Assembly (NCBI GenBank): GCA_027048265.1
Contig: JALTXS010000009.1
Coordinates: 1-7,131, forward strand
Origin: Desulfurococcales archaeon
GTDB taxonomy: Archaea > Thermoproteota > Thermoprotei_A > Sulfolobales > Fervidicoccaceae
Reading direction: 5' to 3'
Length of the DNA stretch: 7,131 bases
The stretch's first letter is position 1. Each line of letters starts with the position of its first letter. Positions 1-4,933 of this stretch are shown piece by piece. The position numbers and the translations under genes were made by a program. The notes under the pieces were generated by a model. That model searched no databases, was not told the DNA's origin, and was given only the letters and a program-made list of their open reading frames with translations.

Positions 1-492
1 GGGCGGGAGGGTCTCCCGGGAGAGTGCCCTTGCTAGGGCTGTGAGCATGGCTAGGTGCCTGACCCCTCCCACGCCCCCGCTTGGCCTGCCCTCGACCAGC
101 TCTACCATTATGTGGCTCCTGTGGGCCAGTGGGGATCGGGGGTCGGCTGTCACCGCTATGACCCTGCCTCCCATCTCCCTGTATCTCTCCGCGAGTTTGA
201 CCAGCGTGACCGTGCGTCCCCCTACGCTGAGGGCGAGGAGGGTGCATTGCCGTGCAAGTCGGGGTAGCCAGGGGGTCTCCAGGGCGTCGGAGGGGTCGAG
301 TGCAATGGTCTCGAAGGGGAGTGCGTGTTGGAGGGTTAGGGCGGCTGCGAGGCTGTCTCCGCTCCCGGAGGCGATTAAGCATTCCCTGACCTCGGCATCT
401 AGGCGGGGGGTCTTTTTGTACTGTTTTTCCAGTATTCGCGGTGCATGCCCCAGGTGGCGTTCGAGGGCCTCGGCTAGGCTGGTGTCCTCCAT
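1..492 (-). CDS. SIS-domain (sugar isomerase fold) protein, partial, C-terminus beyond the window
   Basis: The reverse strand is open from an ATG at 492 to the window edge (164 codons seen). The protein has the layout of a SIS phosphosugar-binding domain. Residues about 34-45 read CLIASGSGDSLA, a strand-turn-helix phosphate loop. Residues about 87-90 read SVGG followed by RT, matching the usual S-x-S-G-x-T loop but with Gly for the second Ser. Then comes a helix and GGRVIAVTADPRSPLAH, the typical second strand of the family with its SPLA signature. SIS domains bind phosphorylated sugars in isomerases or sense them in regulators; I cannot tell which applies. It lacks the motif arrangement I associate with archaeal phosphoglucose/phosphomannose isomerases. 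The start is supported by GGGGGAG at 498-504, 5 nt upstream. The gene overlaps the last 19 nt of the hydrolase gene ending at 474, so the two are probably co-transcribed and translationally coupled. The fold is fairly secure, the activity unknown. Confidence 0.8.
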   Translation of the reverse strand, partial: MEDTSLAEALERHLGHAPRILEKQYKKTPRLDAEVRECLIASGSGDSLAAALTLQHALPFETIALDPSDALETPWLPRLARQCTLLALSVGGRTVTLVKLAERYREMGGRVIAVTADPRSPLAHRSHIMVELVEGRPSGGVGGVRHLAMLTALARALSRETLPP

Positions 493-1394
493 CTGAGCTC
501 CCCCTCTATTATGACTGGTTCGGTATCTCCTCTTTGGAGGAGGCCCGCGAGTATGCCCCTTATCCCGGTCTCGAAGAGGAGAGAGGAGCTGGGGCTTGGC
601 TTGACCCCGTAGCGCTTGTGGAGCCCTGCTGATATCTGGGGGATGGACAGGGGGGTCTGGGTGAGCATCTGCTTCACTGCCTCGACCGTGTCCCTGAGCC
701 TCTCGAGGTTGGCGTCTATTAGCTTGACTGCTTCGGGGCCTCGTGAGGGTGGCCCGTGGCTGGGTATTATTAGGAGGCCCTCCTCGGCGCGGGGGAGCAG
801 GGTTTTCTCAAGGGTCTCGATTGCGGTGAAGGTGTCCATGTGGTAGAGGACCCCGTAGCGGTTTATCACCTGGTCCCCGAAGAGGCTGTCTCCCGCGTAT
901 AGTATGTGGTCCTCGACCAGGAAGCCCAGCTGTCCGCTCGTGTGACCGGGGAGGGGGATGGTTTCTACATCCGGTGGGGTCTCGCTCAGAGGCTCTGCGC
1001 AGGAGACGGGCTCGGGCTCTAGGAGGAGGACCTCGCCCTCCTCGAGGGGGAGGCCGAATGTGAGAGCGGTTCTCAGGGGGACGTAATGTAATGGGGGGAG
1101 TTCATAGGGATGGGCGAGTACCCGGGTTGCCTCCAGCTTGCAGGCGTTGTTGGAGTGGTCGCTGTGGGAGTGGGTTAGGAGTACTGTATGGAGGGGTTTG
1201 TCTAGCTTGCCTGTTTCTTTTTGGAGCTGTTTTGCCCTCTTGTGCCCGTGGCCGGGGTCTATCACCGTGATGCCTTCTCTGCTCGTGTGTATTAGGGTGT
1301 GGGGGCTGCCCCTCAGCAACATGGTGTTGGGGGTTAGTTTCTGCAACTCGACCACCTTCATGTTAACCGGGGGGTTAACGGCAACATGTGTCAC
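474..1394 (-). CDS. Metallo-beta-lactamase-fold metallohydrolase (LACTB2/glyoxalase II-like)
   Basis: The longest frame is 306 aa from a GTG at 1394. In that numbering the zinc ligands of the metallo-beta-lactamase fold are all present: THSHSDH at 74-80 (H75, H77, D79, H80), the PGHTSGQ motif with H151, D169 in AGDSLFG, and H213 in PSHG. Residues about 220-306 are helical with a basic region and resemble the C-terminal winged-helix-like extension of LACTB2-type members. The family hydrolyses thioesters, lactones, phosphodiesters or RNA; the substrate cannot be read from the sequence. The first 11 residues may not be real. A TATA-like element at 1401-1411 would put the transcript start near 1381, downstream of the GTG, which would make the ATG at 1361 (295 aa) the true start. 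That ATG is followed by a typical N-terminus (MKVVELQKLTPNT). It leads a two-gene unit with the SIS gene, which it overlaps by 19 nt. Confidence 0.88.
   Translation of the reverse strand: MTHVAVNPPVNMKVVELQKLTPNTMLLRGSPHTLIHTSREGITVIDPGHGHKRAKQLQKETGKLDKPLHTVLLTHSHSDHSNNACKLEATRVLAHPYELPPLHYVPLRTALTFGLPLEEGEVLLLEPEPVSCAEPLSETPPDVETIPLPGHTSGQLGFLVEDHILYAGDSLFGDQVINRYGVLYHMDTFTAIETLEKTLLPRAEEGLLIIPSHGPPSRGPEAVKLIDANLERLRDTVEAVKQMLTQTPLSIPQISAGLHKRYGVKPSPSSSLLFETGIRGILAGLLQRGDTEPVIIEGELRWRTPA
1362..1379. repeat. Perfect inverted repeat at the hydrolase start, possible operator
   Basis: GTTAACC at 1362-1368 and GGTTAAC at 1373-1379 are exact reverse complements separated by GGGG. The element touches the in-frame ATG at 1359-1361 of the metallohydrolase gene and covers the predicted leader if transcription starts near 1381. 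It could be a binding site for a dimeric regulator, or a short hairpin in the leader. If the upstream GTG is the true start, the repeat lies in coding sequence (residues VNPPVN) and may be incidental. Confidence 0.5.
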
Positions 1395-1400
1395 ACCAAC

Positions 1401-1411
1401 ATTAAATATTT
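1401..1411. promoter_or_regulatory. TATA-like element in divergent promoter region
   Basis: ATTAAATATTT is the only strongly AT-rich stretch between the divergent hydrolase and cyclase genes, and it is nearly symmetric (AAATATTTAAT on the other strand). Read rightward, it predicts transcription starting near 1433, giving the cyclase a leader of about 22 nt that includes its Shine-Dalgarno. Read leftward, it predicts a start near 1381, about 20 nt before the ATG at 1361. It may therefore serve both genes, with BRE sequences setting direction. The positions are inferred from the usual archaeal TATA-to-start distance of about 25 nt. Confidence 0.5.
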
Positions 1412-1454
1412 GCCACGCCCAGGATTTTCAAAGAATCCCCCGAGGTGAAAGGCC

Positions 1455-2093
1455 TTGAGGATAATAGACCTCACCATGAGGCTGAGGACGGGCTTCCCCG
1501 TGTTCCCCGGCTACCCCGTGCCCATTGTTCACAGGTGGACCAGCATTGAGGAGCACGGGTACTACAGCAATCTCCTCATGCTCGTGGAGCACACGGCCAC
1601 CCACGTTGACGCCCCGGCGCACTTCGTGGAGAACGGGGCCACCATAGATGAGGTGCCCTTGGATAGGTTCATGGGGGAGGCTATACTCGTGGACGCCACA
1701 AGCCTGGAGCCCCGCTCACCGATTCCAGCGGAGCTGATAGAGAGGGCCGCGGAGAACACGGGGCTCAGCGGGAGGATAGTCCTCTTCCACACGGGCTATG
1801 ACAGTAAGGCAGGGACCCCCCAGTGGCACGACCACCCCGTGATCGGCGACGAGGCTGCCGAGCTCCTCGTGTCGAGGGGAGTCAAGGCCGTGGGGATAGA
1901 CGCGCCCAGCCCCGATAACGAGCCCTTCCCCGCCCACAAGAAGCTGCTGCCTAAGGGAATCCCCATCTATGAGAACCTGACTAACCTTGACAAACTGGTA
2001 GGTGTGGGGGTCTTCGAGTTCTACGGGATACCCCTGGCCATACAGAGGGGCTCTGCCAGCCCCGTGAGGGCCTTCGCCATAGTAAGGGAATAG
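1455..2093 (+). CDS. Cyclase/kynurenine formamidase-family metal-dependent hydrolase
   Basis: A 212-aa protein starts at a TTG, with GAGGTGA at 1442-1448 ending 6 nt upstream. The family signature H-x-G-T-H-x-D-x-P-x-H appears at residues 46-56 as HTATHVDAPAH, giving the expected metal ligands H46, H50 and D52 plus H56, with Ala for the usual Gly. The early DLTMRLRTGFPVFPGYP segment (residues 5-21) and the later AVGIDAPSPD strand are also typical of the cyclase family (PF04199). The length is normal. Characterised relatives include bacterial kynurenine formamidase (KynB) and isatin hydrolase, which cleave amide bonds with Zn or Mn. No tryptophan-catabolism genes are visible here, so the substrate is open. 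The gene stands alone, divergent from the metallohydrolase unit and convergent with the membrane protein gene. It is probably cytosolic, with no signal peptide seen. Confidence 0.88.
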   Translation: MRIIDLTMRLRTGFPVFPGYPVPIVHRWTSIEEHGYYSNLLMLVEHTATHVDAPAHFVENGATIDEVPLDRFMGEAILVDATSLEPRSPIPAELIERAAENTGLSGRIVLFHTGYDSKAGTPQWHDHPVIGDEAAELLVSRGVKAVGIDAPSPDNEPFPAHKKLLPKGIPIYENLTNLDKLVGVGVFEFYGIPLAIQRGSASPVRAFAIVRE

Positions 2094-2106
2094 CCCCCGC
2101 CACCCC

Positions 2107-2114
2107 TTGTTTTT
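2107..2114 (+). terminator. Possible T-rich terminator after the cyclase gene
   Basis: TTGTTTTT lies 14-21 nt past the cyclase stop codon, in the short gap before the convergent membrane protein gene. Archaeal transcription often ends at such T-runs without a hairpin. A second weak T-rich patch (CTTGTTT) lies near 2131-2137. The call rests only on composition and position. Confidence 0.35.
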
Positions 2115-2135
2115 AAAGGTTGTTGGCCCTCTTGT

Positions 2136-2711
2136 TTAGTCGCCTATTGTAGCCGTGTGTATCAGTACTGCTATTAGGAGTAGTATGCTGAGGAGTCTCT
2201 GCGCGTGTATCATTCGGCTGAAGGCCTTTACATGCCTGTTCTTGACATACCTGAGAGTCAGCCCAGACAGTAGTATGACTATTATTAGACCCACGGCAAC
2301 GTACTCAACCGGGCCCGCGTAAGACCTCAGAGAGTACCCATGGTATATCGCCGCGAGCCCCAGCAATATACTAACCACGATGTGGAGGTTGAGGGCGTGC
2401 CTCATGTTCACCGGGGGCCTTATACCCATTCTCACCAGCCGCGGGTAGGCGTGCTTGTATACCACGAAGGCAAGAGTCGCAACAATACCCCCGCCCCACG
2501 CGAGGCTCCCCGCGCCCTCGGCCAGCTCGCTTGCATCCGCCTCTCCTCCGCTACCGTCTTCCTCGATTACATTTTCTTCTTCGTCCCCGTTGGCAAGTAC
2601 TGTCTCGACAGCGTTGGGGTAGGCTAAGTGTAATGCTAGTAGCACCAGGAGTATTATTGCCCCAAGTGATAGTTGTTTCAATAAATCTTTGGATACCAGA
2701 AGTCGTCCCAT
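2136..2711 (-). CDS. Small membrane protein, putative di-heme ferric-reductase/cytochrome b-like
   Basis: This 191-aa protein has about five predicted membrane segments, near residues 15-31, 69-86, 107-125, 134-153 and 167-187. Between the first two is a strongly acidic, glycine-rich loop (about 42-65) with no hydrophobic character. The third helix carries H110 and H124 (H-x13-H). The fifth carries H169 and H185, one near each end (H-x15-H). Such stacked histidine pairs in two helices are how ferric reductase/NADPH oxidase and cytochrome b561-like proteins hold two hemes across the membrane, so a transmembrane electron carrier is plausible. There is no FAD- or NAD-binding domain, so any partner would be separate. 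The first segment could be a membrane anchor or an uncleaved signal. The start is ATG with GGAGG at 2723-2727, 11 nt upstream, a slightly long spacing. It appears to be a single-gene unit. The membrane topology is firm; the heme role is inference. Confidence 0.75.
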   Translation of the reverse strand: MGRLLVSKDLLKQLSLGAIILLVLLALHLAYPNAVETVLANGDEEENVIEEDGSGGEADASELAEGAGSLAWGGGIVATLAFVVYKHAYPRLVRMGIRPPVNMRHALNLHIVVSILLGLAAIYHGYSLRSYAGPVEYVAVGLIIVILLSGLTLRYVKNRHVKAFSRMIHAQRLLSILLLIAVLIHTATIGD

Positions 2712-2727
2712 TTCCTACCCTGCCTCC

Positions 2728-2757
2728 GACTCGTCCTTGTATGACTCGTCCTTGTAT
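2728..2757. repeat. Exact tandem 15-bp direct repeat in the membrane protein promoter
   Basis: GACTCGTCCTTGTAT occurs at 2728-2742 and again, without a mismatch, at 2743-2757. On the minus strand the two copies run from inside the TATATA box (2755-2760) to just before the GGAGG ribosome site (2723-2727), so they cover the core promoter and the predicted transcript start near 2731. They could be paired operator half-sites for a regulator, or a recent slippage duplication. Confidence 0.9.
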
Positions 2758-2760
2758 ATA
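2755..2760 (-). promoter_or_regulatory. TATA box for the membrane protein gene
   Basis: TATATA on the minus strand lies about 46 nt upstream of the ATG at 2711 and predicts transcription starting near 2731, leaving a leader of about 20 nt with the ribosome site. A second AT-rich candidate (AAATTTAATA on the minus strand, about 2782-2791) would give a start near 2760. The choice between them is not settled by the sequence. Confidence 0.5.
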
Positions 2761-2852
2761 CCAGCACGGTCCAACCCTGCTTATTAAATTTTTCTGAAAC
2801 ACTAAAGGTACGACAATAGACTAAGATTAGGGATATCACAATCGTACAACAC

Positions 2853-2864
2853 CTTTTATATAAA
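2853..2864 (+). promoter_or_regulatory. Strong archaeal TATA box for the 37-aa gene
   Basis: CTTTTATATAAA is close to the archaeal TATA consensus and lies in an AT-rich island (2853-2880) within otherwise GC-rich DNA. The predicted transcript start is near 2885, just before the Shine-Dalgarno at 2892-2902. This is the best promoter-like sequence in the window, and the only gene placed to use it on the plus strand is the small one at 2907. Confidence 0.7.
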
Positions 2865-2891
2865 GCTTAAAAATAATATTATGGGTATGGT

Positions 2892-2902
2892 GAGGAGGTG
2901 AT
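2892..2902 (+). promoter_or_regulatory. Near-perfect Shine-Dalgarno deciding the TTG start at 2907
   Basis: GAGGAGGTGAT complements the 3' end of archaeal 16S rRNA over almost its full anti-Shine-Dalgarno. GGAGGTGAT at 2894-2902 ends 4 nt before TTG at 2907. A GTG at 2898 in the same frame lies inside the site and is a poorer start. Confidence 0.75.
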
Positions 2903-2906
2903 AATA

Positions 2907-3020
2907 TTGGCAATAGACGTAAAGATTGGGAGCCTCCCCCTGGAGAACCTGGAGGACCTGGGGGAGCTTGTAGAGAGTGCCGAGGACTATTTGGCCTTCA
3001 AGGTAGCTCTGGGATGCTAA
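2907..3020 (+). CDS. Small acidic 37-aa protein of unknown function
   Basis: The frame runs from TTG at 2907 to TAA at 3018-3020 and encodes 37 residues starting MAIDVKIGSLPL and ending FKVALGC. I do not recognise it. Eight Asp/Glu against two Lys give a net charge near -6. From about residue 13 to 30, leucines and alanines alternate with acids in a pattern suited to an amphipathic helix, and the last residue is cysteine. The case for a real gene rests on context: a consensus-like TATA box at 2853-2864, a predicted transcript start about 20 nt upstream, and an almost ideal Shine-Dalgarno. It stands alone, divergent from the membrane protein gene, with about 115 nt of gene-free DNA after it. 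It could instead be the intact front of a frameshifted longer gene: one other forward frame is open from about 3007 to 3069, though it resembles nothing I know. Confidence 0.6.
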   Translation: MAIDVKIGSLPLENLEDLGELVESAEDYLAFKVALGC

Positions 3021-3135
3021 GTTGGGAAATATGCTACAACCTGTCATCTCTAGGTCGTTTGATAGAGTGTGGGCTTAGTAGGGATTACATGGCTTTCTCT
3101 ATATAAAGTAAGTTGATGGTAGTCCGATGGATGGG

Positions 3136-4428
3136 CTATTCTTCCCAGAATACATAGCCTTTCTTCGCCAGGTCGGCTAGTATAGCGTTAACGGTGTCAG
3201 GTTCGGGCTGTTCGAACTCTATGGTTATCTTCGCGTGCCACGCGGGTGAGCGGGGGTCTGTTCGCTCGTGGTGTATTGCTATCACATTGCCCCTGTGGCG
3301 GGCTATAACCTCTAGCACCGCCTTCAGCTGCCCGGGCGAGTCGGGTATGTGGCCCGCTATGCGTGCTATTCTCTTGGCTGTGCGCAGGCCTCTTATGACG
3401 ATGCGGTAGATGTTGGTCAGATCAATGTTGCCCCCGCTCACGATGGCTATGGCTGTGTCTCCCTTTATGCTCCCCTGGTGTTCTATTAGGGCTGCAACGG
3501 GGGCTGCTCCCGCCCCCTCTGCGAGTATCTTGGAGCGTTCTAGGAGGAGGTAGATGGCGTGGGCTATGGCCTCCTCGCTCACGGTAAGCATGGCGTCGAG
3601 GGTCTCCCGTAGTATTGAGAAGGTCAGGGTACCCAGCTGTTTTACTATCAGTCCATCCGCCACCGAGGGGCGCACGGGGGTTTCCACGGGCCGGCCTGCT
3701 TTTAGGGACTGGGTGGCCTTGGGGGCCGCCTTGGGCTCCACCCCGACCACCATGGTCTCGGGGGAGAGGTACCTGTAGACTATGGATACCCCTGAGGCGA
3801 GGCCTCCGCCTCCCACGGGGACTACGAGCGAGTCCGCGCCCGGGGCTTGCTCCAGGAGCTCGTAGGCTATGGTTGCCTGGCCTGCTATTATCTCGGGGTC
3901 GTCGAACGCGTGTATGAGCGCGTAGCCCCTGGTCTGGGCTATTTCGAGGGCCTTCTGGTAGGCTTCGTCGTAGACCCTCCCGTGTAGTATGACCTCCGCG
4001 CCGTAGGCCTTGGTGGCGTGTATCTTGGCTATGGAGGCGTTCTCGGGCATGACTATAACGGAGCGGAGGCCGTAGACGCGGCTCGCGTAGGCGACTCCCT
4101 GGGCGTGGTTGCCTGCGCTAGCCGTTACAACGCCCCTGTAGTCGTCCTTTATCTTGTAGAGCTTGTAGAGGGCTCCCCTTACCTTGAAGGCGCCTGTTTT
4201 CTGCATGTTCTCTAGCTTGAGGTAGACTCTCTTGCCCGCTGCCCTGCTTATACTACCGCTTTCCTCTAGGGGCGTCCTCCTAATGTGAGGCTCTATGACC
4301 TCCCGGGCCTCCTGGCTCATGTGGTAAATCCTTGATATGATGGCGTAGGGCTCTCCCTGACCCAGTTCCCTGCCCGCTAGGGGGGTCCAGGCTTCAGAGA
4401 GGCTCCTATTGTTCAAACTCCCACACAC
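3136..4428 (-). CDS. ilvA: Threonine dehydratase (threonine ammonia-lyase) with C-terminal ACT domain
   Basis: This PLP enzyme turns threonine into 2-oxobutanoate and ammonia, and can also act on serine. In the longest frame (430 aa, GTG at 4428) the fold-type II landmarks are present: KTGAFKVRGA with the Schiff-base lysine K82, SAGNHAQG at 104-111, the phosphate-binding GGGGL at 206-210 and SGGN at 331-334. An ACT-like domain occupies about 354-430 (RIARIAGHIPDSPGQLKAV), as in the roughly 400-aa TdcB/short-IlvA class, and probably binds an amino-acid effector. Catabolic (TdcB-like) and isoleucine-biosynthetic roles cannot be separated here. The start is uncertain. GTG at 4428 has GGGGGAG very close upstream. 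TTG at 4416 and ATG at 4320 (394 aa) are alternatives, and the first ~36 residues look unlike the family. It lies 18 nt after the RidA gene and has no promoter of its own that I can see. Confidence 0.93.
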   Translation of the reverse strand: MCGSLNNRSLSEAWTPLAGRELGQGEPYAIISRIYHMSQEAREVIEPHIRRTPLEESGSISRAAGKRVYLKLENMQKTGAFKVRGALYKLYKIKDDYRGVVTASAGNHAQGVAYASRVYGLRSVIVMPENASIAKIHATKAYGAEVILHGRVYDEAYQKALEIAQTRGYALIHAFDDPEIIAGQATIAYELLEQAPGADSLVVPVGGGGLASGVSIVYRYLSPETMVVGVEPKAAPKATQSLKAGRPVETPVRPSVADGLIVKQLGTLTFSILRETLDAMLTVSEEAIAHAIYLLLERSKILAEGAGAAPVAALIEHQGSIKGDTAIAIVSGGNIDLTNIYRIVIRGLRTAKRIARIAGHIPDSPGQLKAVLEVIARHRGNVIAIHHERTDPRSPAWHAKITIEFEQPEPDTVNAILADLAKKGYVFWEE

Positions 4429-4446
4429 TCTCCCCCGGCTCTGGGG

Positions 4447-4857
4447 TCAGTCTTCGAGGAAGGCTATCATCTCAACCTCTATGTCAGCCCCCGCGGGGAG
4501 GCCGCTCACCCCCACGACGGCGCGTGTGGGCCGACGTCCCTGCATGACCTTCTCATATACCTCGTTGAACTCGGGGAACCGGTTTATGTCCCTGAGGTAG
4601 ACGGTGACCTTAACGACGCTGTCCAGGCTACCCCCCGCCGCCTCCACTATGGCCAGTGCGTTCAAGAGGGCCCTCTCAGCTCGCTTCTTGAAGTCGCCCT
4701 CCACCATCTTACCTGTACGGGGGTCTAGGGGAATCTGGCCGCTGACGAAGATAAGTCGCCCGGCTTTGATGCCCTGCGAGTAGGGACCCACTGGGCTAGG
4801 TGCCTCTGGGGTGGTCACTTTCTCTATCCGGTGGCGGTGGGGGTGCTCGTGCCTCAA
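4447..4857 (-). CDS. ridA: RidA-family 2-iminobutanoate/2-iminopropanoate deaminase
   Basis: A 136-aa member of the RidA/YjgF/UK114 family. These cytosolic trimers hydrolyse the reactive enamine/imine intermediates (2-aminocrotonate, 2-aminoacrylate) released by PLP dehydratases. Family landmarks are PVGPYSQGI at 22-30 with Y26, LIFVSGQIPLDPRTG at 35-49, TVYLRD at 85-90, and RPTRAVVGVSGLPAGADIEVE at about 109-129, with R112 at the substrate-carboxylate position (R105 in E. coli RidA) and E129 matching the conserved glutamate. The start is TTG at 4857, fixed by GGGAGGT at 4866-4872, 8 nt upstream. The N-terminus has an unusual short tail in which histidine alternates with other residues (H3, H5, H7, H9); it could bind metal or simply be disordered. 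The gene directly precedes the threonine dehydratase gene, whose product it is expected to detoxify. It follows the JAMM gene by 76 nt and may share that transcript. Confidence 0.95.
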   Translation of the reverse strand: MRHEHPHRHRIEKVTTPEAPSPVGPYSQGIKAGRLIFVSGQIPLDPRTGKMVEGDFKKRAERALLNALAIVEAAGGSLDSVVKVTVYLRDINRFPEFNEVYEKVMQGRRPTRAVVGVSGLPAGADIEVEMIAFLED

Positions 4858-4865
4858 GGCTGGTT

Positions 4866-4872
4866 ACCTCCC
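4866..4872 (-). promoter_or_regulatory. Shine-Dalgarno fixing the TTG start of ridA
   Basis: GGGAGGT on the minus strand ends 8 nt before TTG at 4857, the standard spacing, so the histidine-rich N-terminal tail is probably truly translated. Confidence 0.7.
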
Positions 4873-4933
4873 TGTCCTACAATTTTTGACACTGGGGCCT
4901 AATAACTGAGGTGATGGGCAGGGGGTGGATGGT

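Noticed and set aside
41..496. 151-codon plus-strand frame
   Set aside because: Its opposite strand encodes a coherent SIS domain; the plus-strand product is a Ser/Arg-rich shadow with no recognisable fold.
2551..2802. 83-codon minus-strand frame across the membrane protein promoter
   Set aside because: It overlaps the 5' part of the membrane protein gene in a different frame and owes its repetitive middle (QGRV-type) to promoter DNA and the tandem repeat.
2808..2850. Weak similarity between GGTACGACAAT and ATCGTACAACACC
   Set aside because: Only about 5 bp match as an inverted repeat, which is expected by chance.
2856..3047. 63-codon minus-strand frame antisense to the 37-aa gene
   Set aside because: It has no clear ribosome site and an odd composition, and it lies over a plus-strand frame with much stronger promoter and Shine-Dalgarno signals. 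A TATA-like box at 3099-3107 keeps it barely possible.
3007..3069. Possible frameshifted continuation of the 37-aa gene
   Set aside because: A different frame is open there for about 20 codons, but it shows no domain character and the stop at 3018 gives a sensible small protein, so I do not call a pseudogene.
4858..4933. CTGA-GGTGATGG near 4907-4918 resembling C/D-box RNA motifs
   Set aside because: The order and spacing of C, D', C' and D boxes are not met on either strand, and no second box pair is present.
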